In this document: one piece after another, positions 45,990 through 55,773 of the stretch
Numbering within the stretch: the first letter of the stretch is position 1
How the letters are laid out: each line of letters opens with the position of its first letter
Assembly (NCBI RefSeq): GCF_014647135.1
Contig: NZ_BMOP01000004.1
Coordinates: forward strand, 61,496-125,495
Direction: 5' to 3'
DNA length: 64,000 bases
Source of the DNA: Shewanella xiamenensis
Lineage (GTDB): Bacteria > Pseudomonadota > Gammaproteobacteria > Enterobacterales > Shewanellaceae
Notes under the pieces: model-generated
Told to the model about the DNA's origin: nothing
The model's database searches: none
What the model saw: only the letters and a program-made list of their open reading frames with translations
Program-made: the position numbers and the translations under genes

Positions 45990-46811
45990 CTACTCACGCA
46001 ATTCGTGGTGAGTGTTTTGCGTCAACACGTAAGGTGCTAACTCAGGCACTTCTTTACGCAGTTGATTTTCAAGCACTAGCAGGTTTTCAAAACGGTCACA
46101 TAAACGGTCGGCTTTCGCTTCAATCCCCTTGGATTGGGATTCAATTTGCTGCTCAATATCATCGCCTAATTTATCCATTTTTTGTGAAAATGCCTCCATC
46201 TTAGCATCGAAGGACTCACCATCGCCGGCAAGAATTTGGCCACCGATGTTCATCATCAGGGTACCAATGGAGTTTTGCACGATTTGCTCCATTTCCTGTT
46301 GAAACTCATCGTTAAAAGTGTTTTGCATCGACTCTTCGGTCGCGCCAAGGTAAAAACTATCGCCCTGCTTGTAGGCTACGGCATCGACACGCTTCTGCAC
46401 GCCCGCCATCATCTCATCAAACTTAGCGCCAGCGGCATCGCCCATCAGTGGCGTTAACGCCATACTCACAGCTTGAGAGGCTAGTGCAACCGCTTCATTG
46501 ACTAATTCAATCACCTCAGGTACCTGAGTTGACACCTCATCGGCATATTGGCTAACTAGCTTCTTCTGCTTATCAGTTAAAGTTACCTGCTTGCCTTCAA
46601 CGTATAACTTGTCAACCTCGATACGATACTTCTCGGCGCCCTTCTCGCTCATCACTAATTTTTTAGGCTCGACTCTCACATCATAATTAAGGGAAACCTC
46701 ACAGCGCTCATCAATTTGCGGCTCGGTTTTCGCTTGTGCTGATTGCAAGCCAGAAGCACCTAAAATAACGCCCGATAATGCCACTCCAGTTAATAGCGTA
46801 TTTATTTTCAT
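45990..46811 (-). CDS. yggN: DUF2884 family exported protein (YggN-like)
   Basis: A signal peptide (INTLLTGVALSGVILGASGLQSAQA) leads a 248-residue mature protein. It is rich in Glu, Gln and Met, with long helical stretches such as FDAKMEAFSQKMDKLGDDIEQQIESQSKG, and has two Cys (CEVSLNYDV and LCDRFENLL) that could form a disulfide. It resembles YggN of E. coli, which lies in the same neighbourhood. The function is unknown; it is predicted periplasmic. Confidence 0.85.
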   Translation of the reverse strand: MKINTLLTGVALSGVILGASGLQSAQAKTEPQIDERCEVSLNYDVRVEPKKLVMSEKGAEKYRIEVDKLYVEGKQVTLTDKQKKLVSQYADEVSTQVPEVIELVNEAVALASQAVSMALTPLMGDAAGAKFDEMMAGVQKRVDAVAYKQGDSFYLGATEESMQNTFNDEFQQEMEQIVQNSIGTLMMNIGGQILAGDGESFDAKMEAFSQKMDKLGDDIEQQIESQSKGIEAKADRLCDRFENLLVLENQLRKEVPELAPYVLTQNTHHELRE

Positions 46812-46989
46812 TGTGGTTCATCCTTTAATCTGAGTAATTCGACTAAGCTAACATGCTAAAAGACAAATAGCAGAAGATGTGCCAACTTTGTAACAATATG
46901 ATTAGTATGGAGTTATATAAATTAGCACCGATAGATGATTAGTGATTTTCACCAATATTTAGCCTAAGGGTGCTAATAAAAGAGGTAAA

Positions 46990-47904
46990 TCAGAAGATTG
47001 AACGTCCGAGACGCTGGCTGAGATGCTCAAGCATCGCCGTCCCCGCGAGGGAGTTACCTTGGTTATCTAATTCGGGTGACCAAACGCAGACCGAGAGCTC
47101 CCCAGGGATCACCGCAATAATGCCGCCACCGACACCACTTTTACCAGGCATTCCGACACGATAGGCAAACTCACCAGCGCCATCGTACAAGCCCGAGGTT
47201 GCTAACAGGGCATTTAACTGCCGAGTCTGCACTTGCGAAATAAGCTCAGTGCCATCTATGGTTTTACCGCGATTAGCTAAATACAGCATCGCCCGCGATA
47301 GATCGGCGCAGTTCATTTTTAAGGCGCAGTAATGAAAATAAGTGCGCAGCACTGTATCGACATCACCTTGAAAATTGCCGAAGGATTTCATCAGATAGGC
47401 GATGGCTGCATTGCGAGCACTGTGCTGATATTCAGAATCCGCCACTTGCTTATCGAAACAAACTTTATCGTTTTGACTCAGCGCCCTGACCAATTCCAAC
47501 ATCCGATGCTTAGGTGCCCCTAAACGGCTCTGTAATAAGTCAGCGATGACTAATGCGCCAGCATTAATAAAGGGATTGCGAGGTTTACCCCGCTCGAGTT
47601 CGACTTGGACTAATGAATTGAAGGAGTGTCCCGAGGGTTCTTTGCCGACGCGGCTCCAAATTTCTGTTTCTTCATATAAAGTTAGCGCTAAGGTTAAGCT
47701 GAAAACTTTAGAAATACTTTGAATTGAAAATGGCTCAAGGTAATCGCCTGCGCCTATGGTTTCACCGTCAATAGTGGTCACGGCTATGCCCAATTTGCCA
47801 GCATCAACATTGGCGAGCGCAGGGATATAATTAGCAACCTTTCCTTGGCCGAGCAAGGGTCGAACTTTGTCGACCACTTCCTCTAATAACGCCTGTTCTG
47901 GCAT
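46990..47904 (-). CDS. glsB: Glutaminase
   Basis: This serine-dependent beta-lactamase-fold enzyme hydrolyses glutamine to glutamate and ammonia. The catalytic S-x-x-K is in [27 protein letters not shown], the YLANRG region and [17 protein letters not shown] are family motifs. I choose the ATG at 47904 (304 residues), overlapping the yggL stop in TAATG behind GGAG; a GTG at 47913 is the alternative. Confidence 0.94.
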   Translation of the reverse strand: MPEQALLEEVVDKVRPLLGQGKVANYIPALANVDAGKLGIAVTTIDGETIGAGDYLEPFSIQSISKVFSLTLALTLYEETEIWSRVGKEPSGHSFNSLVQVELERGKPRNPFINAGALVIADLLQSRLGAPKHRMLELVRALSQNDKVCFDKQVADSEYQHSARNAAIAYLMKSFGNFQGDVDTVLRTYFHYCALKMNCADLSRAMLYLANRGKTIDGTELISQVQTRQLNALLATSGLYDGAGEFAYRVGMPGKSGVGGGIIAVIPGELSVCVWSPELDNQGNSLAGTAMLEHLSQRLGRSIF

Positions 47905-48230
47905 TAACTCCACCAGATATCGTACAGTTCGCTAACTTCGAGTTGAGTCACTTTTTGACCCGCCCAGAATGCCTTAACAGCAGCGATATCTTCCTCGGTG
48001 CACTTGCCGATAGTTTGGGTCGCAATAATACCTTCCCATTCGATATGACCACCGCCATGGAAGCCTAGCTTACGGGCTTCAATCACCTCATCAATAAACT
48101 TATCGACAGTTGCATCAATTTCAGCTTCAGAGACAGATGCATCGAACGTCCAAGTGATGTCAAAACCTAACTCTTGGAATTCATCGACGCGCATTTTCTT
48201 ACGTAAACGACGGCTACGATTCGTTGCCAT
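47904..48230 (-). CDS. yggL: DUF469 family protein YggL
   Basis: This 108-residue protein begins [23 protein letters not shown], the family opening, and contains [14 protein letters not shown]. YggL binds the 50S ribosomal subunit in E. coli. The frame is open 26 codons upstream, but that part overlaps the gap after trmB and lacks family similarity. It lies between trmB and glsB, matching gammaproteobacterial synteny. Confidence 0.93.
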   Translation of the reverse strand: MATNRSRRLRKKMRVDEFQELGFDITWTFDASVSEAEIDATVDKFIDEVIEARKLGFHGGGHIEWEGIIATQTIGKCTEEDIAAVKAFWAGQKVTQLEVSELYDIWWS

Positions 48231-48277
48231 AGTGATTTTCCCCGTTGTGTTAAAAAACCAATAAAAAGATAACGATA

Positions 48278-48994
48278 TTAAGCGATACGCTCGAACATCA
48301 GATCCCATACGCCATGGCCAAGGCGATGACCGCGGGCTTCAAATTTCGTGAGTGGACGATGATCCGGACGCGGTACAACAGTACCATCGGTAGATTGATT
48401 CTTGTAACCGCTCGCCACATTCATCACTTCCAGCATATGTTCGCTGTAGTTTTCCCAGTCGGTTGCCATGTGGAATACACCGCCGATCTTCAGCTTACGG
48501 CGGATCAATTCGGCAAATTCAGCTTGTACGATACGGCGTTTGTGGTGGCGCTTTTTATGCCAAGGATCGGGGAAGAACAACTGCACACGCGTCAGGCTGC
48601 CATCGGCAATCGCATGTTCTAATACTTCCATCGCATCATGGTGATACACACGAAGATTGGTCACGCCCGCGGCAGCGGCATCACTTAAGCATGAGCCAAC
48701 ACCAGGCTTATGGACTTCAATACCGATAAAGTTCAGCTCTGGTGCTTCTTGCGCCATTTGCACTAAAGATGCGCCCATACCGAAACCAATCTCCAGTACA
48801 GTGTCAGCTTCGCGGCCAAAAACTTCGGCTAAATCCAATGGTGTTGGGCTGTAATCTAAGCCCATTGTTGGCCACTGAGTCTCAATGGCTTGCGCTTGAC
48901 CTTTAGTCAAACGCCCTTCTCTTAGGACAAAGCTTCTGATCTTACGCAGATACTTGCCTTCTTCATTAAATTCAGCGGTAGTGACTTCGCTCAT
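48278..48994 (-). CDS. trmB: tRNA (guanine-N7-)-methyltransferase
   Basis: TrmB methylates G46 of tRNA. The SAM motif is [36 protein letters not shown] holds the conserved catalytic Asp, and [10 protein letters not shown] follows. I place the start at [13 protein letters not shown] (48994), with GAGG five bases upstream. It is divergent from mutY. Confidence 0.95.
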   Translation of the reverse strand: MSEVTTAEFNEEGKYLRKIRSFVLREGRLTKGQAQAIETQWPTMGLDYSPTPLDLAEVFGREADTVLEIGFGMGASLVQMAQEAPELNFIGIEVHKPGVGSCLSDAAAAGVTNLRVYHHDAMEVLEHAIADGSLTRVQLFFPDPWHKKRHHKRRIVQAEFAELIRRKLKIGGVFHMATDWENYSEHMLEVMNVASGYKNQSTDGTVVPRPDHRPLTKFEARGHRLGHGVWDLMFERIA

Positions 48995-49173
48995 TTTTGC
49001 CTCGTCTCGTAGACAACACCCTCTAAAAAGAAGGGCATTATCCAAAGTTCAACTTACAGTGCAAGCACTAATGGAGGCGAAGTATAACAAGATTCTTCGC
49101 CGGAGCGAATCTAGCACTGTTTTTCCTGTGAGAGTGACTTGTTTGCCGCCCTATCTCCCGCTACACTGCGCCG

Positions 49174-50286
49174 ATGAAATCTACAGCCTCCTTTGCAACA
49201 CGTATCGTTAATTGGTACGACACCCATGGTCGTAAAACCCTCCCTTGGCAGCAAGATAAAACCCCATATAGTGTATGGGTTTCAGAGATTATGCTGCAAC
49301 AAACTCAGGTGGCGACTGTTATTCCCTATTACCAGCGTTTTATGACGCGTTTCCCCGATGTATTAGCCCTCGCTAACGCGCCGGATGATGAAGTATTGCA
49401 CCATTGGACTGGCCTTGGTTATTACGCTAGGGCTCGCAATCTGCATAAAGCCGCTAAGATGATCCGCGATGAATATCAAGGACAATTCCCGACGGATTTT
49501 GAGAAAGTGCTAGCACTGCCAGGTATTGGCCGCTCGACAGCAGGTGCTGTGCTATCCCTATCACTTGGGCAGCAGCATCCGATCCTCGATGGCAATGTTA
49601 AGCGCGTCCTAGCAAGACATGGCGCGATTGCGGGCTGGCCTGGACAAAAACCAGTGGAGGAGCAACTCTGGCAATTAACTGAACAGTTAACGCCAGAGCA
49701 GGATATTCAAAAATATAACCAAGCCATGATGGATATTGGTGCCAGTATTTGTACTCGCAGCAAACCAAATTGCGCCGCTTGCCCTGTTGCTGTCGATTGC
49801 AAGGCCCAACTTATGGGTAGGCAAACCGATTTCCCGGGTAAAAAACCGAAGAAAACTATCCCAGAGAAATCTGCTTGGATGTTGGTTTTGCTCAAAGATA
49901 GTCAAGTCTTCTTGGCTAAGCGCCCTCCTGCAGGCATTTGGGGCGGACTCTGGTGCTTCCCCGAGTTTAATACTCAAGCCGCACTCAATGCAGAGCTTGA
50001 GGCCCAAGGTTATAAAGCCGCTCAACTCGAACCATTAATTGGTTTTAGGCATACCTTTAGCCACTTTCATTTAGATATTCAGCCCATGCTACTGAATTTA
50101 GATAGTCACGCGAATGGCTACGACAAGCAAACCGCGGGTAAACAGATCGTGGGCGCAGTCATGGAACAAAATCAGTCTCTCTGGTATAACATAAATCAAC
50201 CTTCCAAAGTGGGGCTCGCCGCCGCAACCGAGCGTGTGCTAGCCAATTTGGAGTCACTCATAACCGCTACAGTCAGTAAGCAGTAA
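49174..50286 (+). CDS. mutY: A/G-specific adenine glycosylase MutY
   Basis: MutY removes adenine paired with 8-oxoguanine. The helix-hairpin-helix [15 protein letters not shown] with the catalytic Asp in [13 protein letters not shown] is present. The [4Fe-4S] ligands fit C-x6-C-x2-C-x5-C in [17 protein letters not shown]. The C-terminal NUDIX-like domain at about 230-360 recognises 8-oxoG. yggX follows after nine bases, as in E. coli. Confidence 0.97.
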   Translation: MKSTASFATRIVNWYDTHGRKTLPWQQDKTPYSVWVSEIMLQQTQVATVIPYYQRFMTRFPDVLALANAPDDEVLHHWTGLGYYARARNLHKAAKMIRDEYQGQFPTDFEKVLALPGIGRSTAGAVLSLSLGQQHPILDGNVKRVLARHGAIAGWPGQKPVEEQLWQLTEQLTPEQDIQKYNQAMMDIGASICTRSKPNCAACPVAVDCKAQLMGRQTDFPGKKPKKTIPEKSAWMLVLLKDSQVFLAKRPPAGIWGGLWCFPEFNTQAALNAELEAQGYKAAQLEPLIGFRHTFSHFHLDIQPMLLNLDSHANGYDKQTAGKQIVGAVMEQNQSLWYNINQPSKVGLAAATERVLANLESLITATVSKQ

Positions 50287-50295
50287 GGAATAATC

Positions 50296-50574
50296 ATGGC
50301 GCGTACAGTCAATTGCGTATATTTAAATAAAGAAGCCGACGGCCTAGACTTTCAACTGTATCCAGGTGATTTAGGTAAACGCATTTTTGATAACATCAGT
50401 AAAGAAGCTTGGGGCCTATGGCAGAAAAAACAGACCATGCTGATTAACGAAAAGAAACTCAACATGATGAATGTTGATGATCGTAAGTTTTTAGAAGAGC
50501 AAATGACATCCTTCCTGTTCGAAGGTAAAGACGTTGAAATTGAAGGCTTTGTGCCTGAAAAAGATCAAGAATAA
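50296..50574 (+). CDS. yggX: Fe(II) trafficking protein YggX
   Basis: This 92-residue protein protects iron-sulfur clusters from oxidation and is linked to iron trafficking. The conserved Cys7 is in [39 protein letters not shown] is also typical. It is co-transcribed with mutY and ends at a strong terminator. Confidence 0.96.
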   Translation: MARTVNCVYLNKEADGLDFQLYPGDLGKRIFDNISKEAWGLWQKKQTMLINEKKLNMMNVDDRKFLEEQMTSFLFEGKDVEIEGFVPEKDQE

Positions 50575-50599
50575 GCCTAAGCGCCTATCCATAAATAGC

Positions 50600-50625
50600 A
50601 AAAAAGCGCCTAAGGGCGCTTTTTT
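50600..50625. terminator. Terminator between yggX and the YceI gene
   Basis: AAAAAAGCGCC and GGCGCTTTTTT form an 11-base stem with loop TAAG. It sits between convergent genes and is symmetric, so it may serve both. Confidence 0.92.
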
Positions 50626-50646
50626 GTTACAGGAGAAATGGCGTGC

Positions 50647-51222
50647 TTACTTACGCACACCTTCTACCACTAAATCTAATTCAACATTGGCAGATGCCGG
50701 ACCTAAGTCCATCTTGATGCCATAATCTTTCATCGCAAACGTGGTAGTACCGGTAAAGCCGGCACGATATCCGCCCCAAGGATCTTGACCTTCACCCACA
50801 GCATGCGCTTGAATAGCCAACGGTTTAGTCACACCGTTTAGCGTGAAGTTACCCTTGATAACCATATCGCCATTACCTTTATCTTCAACCGAAGTCGAAA
50901 CGAAAGTCGCTTCGGCAAATTTAGCAGCATTTAAAAAGTCAGCGCTACGGATGTGTTTATCACGCTCAGCATGGTTTGAATCCACACTTAAGGTGTTCAC
51001 TTTTACATTCACTTTGGCTGCAGCTGGATTTTTAGCGTCGTAGCTGAAATCACCGCTGAAATCATTAAAACGGCCAACGACATAGCTATAACCTAAGTGA
51101 CTCACTTTAAAGGTAATAGAGGCATGGGCACCTTCACGATCAATCACATAATCGGCAGCAGATGCAGCCATAGGTGCCAGTAAAGACCCGCCAATCAAAG
51201 CCGCTAATAGTTGTTTTTTCAT
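50647..51222 (-). CDS. YceI family periplasmic lipid-binding protein
   Basis: A signal peptide ([21 protein letters not shown]) leads a YceI lipocalin-like barrel. [28 protein letters not shown] and [14 protein letters not shown] are the landmarks. Members bind polyisoprenoids. A cytochrome b561 gene lies four bases upstream in the same operon, a common pairing that suggests a quinone-related job. Confidence 0.93.
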   Translation of the reverse strand: MKKQLLAALIGGSLLAPMAASAADYVIDREGAHASITFKVSHLGYSYVVGRFNDFSGDFSYDAKNPAAAKVNVKVNTLSVDSNHAERDKHIRSADFLNAAKFAEATFVSTSVEDKGNGDMVIKGNFTLNGVTKPLAIQAHAVGEGQDPWGGYRAGFTGTTTFAMKDYGIKMDLGPASANVELDLVVEGVRK

Positions 51223-51226
51223 TATA

Positions 51227-51778
51227 TTATCCTCGGTTAAATTTAATCATCTTGAGTAATGTTGAATCTTTATCGATAAAATGGTGCTTTAGAGCACCTA
51301 AGGCATGCAGTACAACCAAAGCAATCAAGCTATAGGCGGCATATTGATGAATATCCCCCGCTATATCAGCCTGATTTTCAATCAGCGGCGTCAGACCAGG
51401 TAACTCAAACCAGTCAAACACCATAATTCCTCGCCCCTCTGCCGTTGAAATCAAAATGCCTGCGGCCATAATCAGCAGTAATAAGAGGTAAATCGCGCCA
51501 TGGGCAATCTGGGCAGTAACCTTTTCCCATGGCTGATGATTTTGCTCTGGTGCAGGCTTTGGATTAATCAAACGCCAAACTAAACGAAATAACGTTACCG
51601 CCAGCAGCAAAATCCCGACGCTTTTATGCCAATGTGGCGCCGTTTTGTACCATGGGCTGTAGTAGGTCAACTCAACCATCCAAACCCCCATGGCAAATAA
51701 TCCAATCACGGCTACAGCGCTCAACCAATGGCTTGCAATAGCAATAAGTCCATAACTTAACTTAGTATTTCTAAACAT
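51227..51778 (-). CDS. Cytochrome b561
   Basis: This 183-residue four-helix diheme cytochrome has candidate heme His residues in [33 protein letters not shown] and [13 protein letters not shown]. Such proteins pass electrons from the quinone pool; the E. coli relative CybB oxidises superoxide. A Fur-like site lies about 40-55 bases upstream. It is first in the operon with yceI. Confidence 0.92.
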   Translation of the reverse strand: MFRNTKLSYGLIAIASHWLSAVAVIGLFAMGVWMVELTYYSPWYKTAPHWHKSVGILLLAVTLFRLVWRLINPKPAPEQNHQPWEKVTAQIAHGAIYLLLLLIMAAGILISTAEGRGIMVFDWFELPGLTPLIENQADIAGDIHQYAAYSLIALVVLHALGALKHHFIDKDSTLLKMIKFNRG

Positions 51779-51814
51779 ACTGCCACTCCGAACCTTTATA
51801 CTTCTGCCACATAA

Positions 51815-51833
51815 TTAAATAATAGTCATTATC
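51815..51833 (-). promoter_or_regulatory. Fur-like site before cytochrome b561
   Basis: TTAAATAATAGTCATTATC matches the 19-base Fur consensus at 14 positions, with one half (CATTATC) intact. It lies 37 bases before the cytochrome gene's ATG. Confidence 0.45.
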
Positions 51834-52068
51834 ATAGAACGAAAATTAAAAACTAAAATCAGTAAAAATAGCTCATATCTTTCTAAAATTTAGAATGTTT
51901 GCCATTTTAACGTTTTGAAGCTGATAGCAAGGTTAGTAAAGGCAATATATTCGAGTGGAAATACAACTTAGTGATATTAAACTGAACCGATTTTGATAGG
52001 TTTATAGATAAAAAACAGCCAAAGTGCACATTAAACAGTCGAACACATCATTTATCAGGAAAAAGCAC
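51834..52068. other. Gap before the tRNA unit
   Basis: AT-rich stretch between the cytochrome promoter region and the first tRNA promoter. I see no gene or notable structure. Confidence 0.5.
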
Positions 52069-52097
52069 TTGCAGCGGCTAAATACCCTCGCTAATAT
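52069..52097 (+). promoter_or_regulatory. Promoter of the first tRNA-Phe/Thr unit
   Basis: TTGCAG, a 17-base spacer and TAATAT form a good sigma-70 promoter, followed by the GC-rich discriminator AGCCGC typical of stringently controlled stable RNA genes. Confidence 0.75.
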
Positions 52098-52165
52098 AGC
52101 CGCACTTCGAACGAGACAGCATTGAGTTGTCAGTTTTAAGTAGTCAACTAACGCTTAGTTTAGTT

Positions 52166-52241
52166 GCCCGAATAGCTCAGTCGGTAGAGCAGAGGATTGA
52201 AAATCCTCGTGTCCCTGGTTCGATTCCGGGTTCGGGCACCA
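52166..52241 (+). tRNA. tRNA-Phe (GAA), copy 1
   Basis: 76 bases including encoded CCA. Acceptor GCCCGAA pairs with TTCGGGC. The anticodon loop TTGAAAA carries GAA, and the T loop reads GGTTCGATTCC. It shares a transcript with tRNA-Thr 16 bases downstream. Confidence 0.97.
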
Positions 52242-52257
52242 TTATTCAGCAGTATAA

Positions 52258-52333
<76 letters not shown>

Positions 52334-52341
52334 TAAAAAAC

Positions 52342-52370
52342 AAAAAAGCCACTCATTGAGTGGCTTTTTT
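52342..52370 (+). terminator. Terminator of tRNA unit 1
   Basis: AAAAAAGCCACTC pairs with GAGTGGCTTTTTT across ATT, ending in six T. Confidence 0.92.
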
Positions 52371-52679
52371 GTATCTGGGATTTCAATCAAATCATATAAC
52401 TCCACTCTAAGTCACAGCCAACCTACTCTCGATAATTGCAGCGGTTTCCAAGCTCGACTTTTGCTCCTGAAACCTTCAAACAAATATTGATTTACGGCTT
52501 TACACTTAACTTTGCCAATTTTCAAAGTTCGGAGGCAGAGACTAAGGTGTTATTCGCGCCTCCCACTATTTAATTGTATTAAGCCATTGATAGTTAGGCT
52601 AAGTAAGCTTTGCACATTCAAGTAAAGCAATAAATATTGCGCATTTTGTTTAATACTTGGCCAGTCGAATTAAAAGGGC
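52371..52679. other. Gap between the two tRNA units
   Basis: About 310 bases of non-coding DNA with no supported gene and no obvious structure. Confidence 0.5.
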
Positions 52680-52708
52680 TTGCACACTGAAAGCGTGCAC
52701 TATATGAT
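52680..52708 (+). promoter_or_regulatory. Promoter of the second tRNA-Phe/Thr unit
   Basis: TTGCAC, 17 bases, TATGAT, then the GC-rich ACGCGC. The spacer contains GTGCAC. Confidence 0.75.
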
Positions 52709-52777
52709 ACGCGCACTTCGAACGAATGGGGTGTTAAACTCACGATTTGAAGTAGACAACTAACGCTTAGTTTAGTT

Positions 52778-52853
52778 GCCCGAATAGCTCAGTCGGTAGA
52801 GCAGAGGATTGAAAATCCTCGTGTCCCTGGTTCGATTCCGGGTTCGGGCACCA
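52778..52853 (+). tRNA. tRNA-Phe (GAA), copy 2
   Basis: Identical to copy 1 over all 76 bases, with encoded CCA and anticodon GAA. Confidence 0.97.
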
Positions 52854-52874
52854 TTATTCAGCAGTAAAAGTTAA

Positions 52875-52950
<76 letters not shown>

Positions 52951-52958
52951 TAAAAAAC

Positions 52959-52987
52959 AAAAAAGCCACTCTTTGAGTGGCTTTTTT
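52959..52987 (+). terminator. Terminator of tRNA unit 2
   Basis: Same hairpin as in unit 1 except for the loop (TTT in place of ATT). It is symmetric and may also end the minus-strand gene that stops at 53008. Confidence 0.92.
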
Positions 52988-53007
52988 GTATCTGTGATTT
53001 TAGCAAT

Positions 53008-53193
53008 TTACTTTATCAGCTCATGCACTATCGGCCTATCCCCCGTTTGGACTTGATGCTGCAAGTGTCGCCAACCATGAGTTAACTCGCTTAGCGGCTC
53101 TTTTCGCTCAGGAAAGTGCGAAGATAATTTGTCGATCACTTCAATTTGCATTTTACACAATAACGACCAACGGTCTGCATTTGATAGGTACAT
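53008..53193 (-). CDS. 61-residue hypothetical protein
   Basis: The protein (MYLSNADRWSLLCKMQIEVI...GDRPIVHELIK) is hydrophilic and mostly helical, with no signal or known motif. AAGGAAAA six bases before the ATG is a good ribosome site and a shared terminator follows, so I think it is real. Function unknown. Confidence 0.6.
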   Translation of the reverse strand: MYLSNADRWSLLCKMQIEVIDKLSSHFPERKEPLSELTHGWRHLQHQVQTGDRPIVHELIK

Positions 53194-53347
53194 AGCGTTT
53201 TCCTTAACGAAGGGGATGATATTTCCTTAATTGATTAACACTAGGTCATAAACCTAACGTTGCCAAATTAAAATTGCGTGTTAGCGCACTGTTAAACATT
53301 GCTACTCCAGAGTATCTTTATTCTATAAACATAAGATAGGAGACATC

Positions 53348-53692
53348 ATGACAGCTACGATTTTTAAACTTATTTTTATCGCAATTGGTTTGTTTCTGGT
53401 TTATAAGCTGATATTTGGTGGTAAGAAGGGATCGACTATTTTCGAAATGCACTTTAAAGACGGCCGTATGACTCACCACAAAGGCAAAATCCCCGAGCGT
53501 TTCGAGAAGGAATGTCGACATCTTGCTAAAGCAGATAAACTCACTTGTACTATCAGAGCCGAGAAAAATACCGACGTCCGACTACATATATCTGCCAATG
53601 TAAATGACAATCTACAACAAAGGATCCGTAATCAATTTCCCTTTGAGTATTACGATAAGAAGACAGTGGATAATAGTCGTCAAGCGGGTTAA
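53348..53692 (+). CDS. DUF3634 family protein
   Basis: One N-terminal membrane span (IFKLIFIAIGLFLVYKLIF) is followed by a basic cytoplasmic domain (FEMHFKDGRMTHHKGKIPERF, CRHLAKADKLTCTIRAEKN). This matches DUF3634, found in Shewanella and Vibrio. AGGAG precedes the ATG. Function unknown. Confidence 0.85.
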   Translation: MTATIFKLIFIAIGLFLVYKLIFGGKKGSTIFEMHFKDGRMTHHKGKIPERFEKECRHLAKADKLTCTIRAEKNTDVRLHISANVNDNLQQRIRNQFPFEYYDKKTVDNSRQAG

Positions 53693-53767
53693 TTTTCCGA
53701 ATCATCAGCCCTTATGTCAAAGTAAGGGCTGCACAATCCACTCAAACTCTATTGAGATTGATCAATC

Positions 53768-53977
53768 TTAGAATTTAATCGGATCCTTTGGCTCTAGCTT
53801 TCCATCTTCGCGCGCATCACGAACACGGCGCTCATTATCTTGCACCATAGGATCGCTACTCGATTGATGAGGATCTGCTTGTTCCTCTGAAGTGTCTTCG
53901 AAACGAAAATCAATGTTAGAACAAGCTGTTAATGAAATACTTGCTAACACAGCCAGTAACATCCAATACTTTTTCAT
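53768..53977 (-). CDS. Small lipoprotein
   Basis: From the ATG at 53977 the protein begins MKKYWMLLAVLASISLTACS, a lipoprotein signal with lipobox LTAC. The short mature part is charged (EDTSEEQADPHQSSSDP, RRVRDAREDGKLEPKDPIKF) and of unknown function. A GTG four codons earlier is an alternative start. Confidence 0.72.
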   Translation of the reverse strand: MKKYWMLLAVLASISLTACSNIDFRFEDTSEEQADPHQSSSDPMVQDNERRVRDAREDGKLEPKDPIKF

Positions 53978-54071
53978 TATATGATTCACGATAGATTGCT
54001 TTGAGCCAGTCTAGAGCAGTCAGAGAGCGATTATTAGCCAAGCCATACCGTTAACCATGGCAGCAAGCCGC

Positions 54072-54623
54072 TTAATCTAGCTTTTGGATCACTAAAGTCA
54101 CCTTAGCAACGGTAACCCCCCACTTAATAATGTCGCTTTTATTGATGATGGTATTGTCATTAACTAAAAACATCCAATCATCAAAATGCACTTGGTATTC
54201 ATCACCATCAACAGGCAATAACATATCGTAGCGCCAGCGCAGCGCGCTTCCCCTCGCCTCACCTACTGCAGTACCAATAATATCGCCTGCCGTGCCGGTA
54301 TATTGTCCATCACCTAGGGAGGTTATACGCCAGATACGGGTTTGGGTTTCACCGTCATCATAGACAAACCATTCATCGATAACACCTTCGTTCCCTTGCC
54401 AACTCGCCTCCATAGTGACATTGAATTTACGGATCACTTTGCCACTAAAATCCTCAACGATGCCCGATGCCTTAAGCGGGCCATTAAAGAATTTTTCCAA
54501 TACTAATGGTGGATTTGTACCTTGATAATCAGCTACTTCAACCGAGGAACAACTAGATAACAGGCTGAGCATCAATAAACTTAAGATGACATTTTTAGTC
54601 CAATTTAACTTTAACAATTGCAT
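54072..54623 (-). CDS. DUF3833 lipoprotein
   Basis: A lipoprotein signal (VILSLLMLSLLSSCSS) leads a lipocalin-like domain with NPPLVLEKFFNGPLKASGIVED and GEARGSALRWRYDMLLPVDG, matching DUF3833. It is the last gene of the photolyase cluster and overlaps the chalcone-isomerase-like gene by 13 bases, with AGGAG seven bases before its ATG. The function is unknown; members co-occur with Cfa-like lipid genes, so lipid handling is a fair inference. Confidence 0.88.
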   Translation of the reverse strand: MQLLKLNWTKNVILSLLMLSLLSSCSSVEVADYQGTNPPLVLEKFFNGPLKASGIVEDFSGKVIRKFNVTMEASWQGNEGVIDEWFVYDDGETQTRIWRITSLGDGQYTGTAGDIIGTAVGEARGSALRWRYDMLLPVDGDEYQVHFDDWMFLVNDNTIINKSDIIKWGVTVAKVTLVIQKLD

Positions 54624-55159
54624 GATTTTTCTCCTAGTAATTGCGCTCGTAAACTTGGACGACTGGTTTTAGTCGATAACCAAATCGCTAAAAAAGCCTG
54701 TGCAAATTGTGGTTCTTGGATAAGCCCGAGGGGTTGTTGATTAAAATAAAATTGACTCTGGTTTGCATCGATAATCTTAAAACTTAAATGATCACCTGGC
54801 GTGACATCAGGCCAAATACCCTTTAGTAAATTAAGCCAGCGACCAATATCACTATCGGCATAACCTAGATGTCGCCATTGGTCGGCTGTGGCTTCCAGTA
54901 AATCTGCAGCATCAATATCACGATAATATTCAATATCTAACAGTTGCGGATACTCCCCCTGCTGATACTGACCGGTTGGCGTCATCAGACGAGCTTTATA
55001 TAAGTTGAACCACAGCCAATCCATTTCGCCGCGCCCAACCTCAACAAGATCCTGGGTCACCGAGTTATCGACCGTAGCGGTTGAATTTGCATATCCAGGA
55101 AAAAGGAGTAACAACCCAAAGATGGCGCTAAGATAGGTTTTAGTCGATAGCATAGACAT
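54611..55159 (-). CDS. Chalcone isomerase-like exported protein
   Basis: From the ATG at 55159, preceded by GGAGG, a signal peptide (LSTKTYLSAIFGLLLLFPGYANS) leads a domain of the chalcone-isomerase-like superfamily (VEVGRGEMDWLWFNLYKARLM, LDIEYYRDIDAADLLEATADQW). In bacteria this fold binds fatty acids or related lipids and is not known to act on flavonoids. The frame extends 11 codons upstream to a GTG. It is embedded in the lipid-modifying gene run. Confidence 0.85.
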   Translation of the reverse strand: MSMLSTKTYLSAIFGLLLLFPGYANSTATVDNSVTQDLVEVGRGEMDWLWFNLYKARLMTPTGQYQQGEYPQLLDIEYYRDIDAADLLEATADQWRHLGYADSDIGRWLNLLKGIWPDVTPGDHLSFKIIDANQSQFYFNQQPLGLIQEPQFAQAFLAIWLSTKTSRPSLRAQLLGEKSCNC

Positions 55160-55179
55160 CCGATTCCTCCACTTGAAAA

Positions 55180-55761
55180 TTAACGATCGCACAAGCGACG
55201 ATGTTCAAGCCCATAACGCCTAACTGGCCTATAACTACGGGATATTTTGATAAACAGCGGCAATAAGATAGCCCAAACAACAGCAAGGATAATCATGGAA
55301 ATACTTTCGCCAAAAGGAAGCGTCACCGCATTAAATTGCGCGCCCGCAATGTAGCTAAGACTGCCAAAAACACCACCCAATATAACCTGCAAAATAATAG
55401 GTAAAGCACGCATAAAAATGAGGCTATGGTGCAGGCTCAAGGCAAAATGCAGCCATAGACAAGCTAGCCACCAAGGTAAAACGGTAAACTCAAATACCCC
55501 GAACAAAGTGAGCAAGGTATCAATCACGATACCCAGCAATCCCACCTTAATCATGGTACTGAAGTCCCGAAGCACAGCTTGTCGGTTTTCAACCAAAGTC
55601 AACAGTAAAAAATGAATCAATAACAATGAGATATTGAGTAACAACACTCGATTGCCCCATAAGATGCTACTCCACCAAACACACTGAAAGCTCAAGGCGT
55701 TGTAGATAATAACCCCTTGAAGCTTAGACATATTTTGAATGTATCTGACCATAGGGAGCAT
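55180..55761 (-). CDS. DUF2878 membrane protein
   Basis: This 193-residue protein has about five or six hydrophobic segments (LLLNISLLLIHFLLLTL, VGLLGIVIDTLLTLFGVF, IILQVILGGVFGSLSYIAG, SISMIILAVVWAILLPLFI). It matches DUF2878, whose genes travel with DUF1365 and Cfa-like genes. The start is uncertain; Met residues at 1, 4 and 11 are possible. The Cfa-like gene ends 12 bases upstream. Confidence 0.85.
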   Translation of the reverse strand: MLPMVRYIQNMSKLQGVIIYNALSFQCVWWSSILWGNRVLLLNISLLLIHFLLLTLVENRQAVLRDFSTMIKVGLLGIVIDTLLTLFGVFEFTVLPWWLACLWLHFALSLHHSLIFMRALPIILQVILGGVFGSLSYIAGAQFNAVTLPFGESISMIILAVVWAILLPLFIKISRSYRPVRRYGLEHRRLCDR

Positions 55762-55773
55762 CTCTGCGCGACG

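Noticed and set aside
53348..53692. Minus-strand frame 53318-53521
   Set aside because: It is a shadow of the DUF3634 gene, which has a ribosome site and family match.
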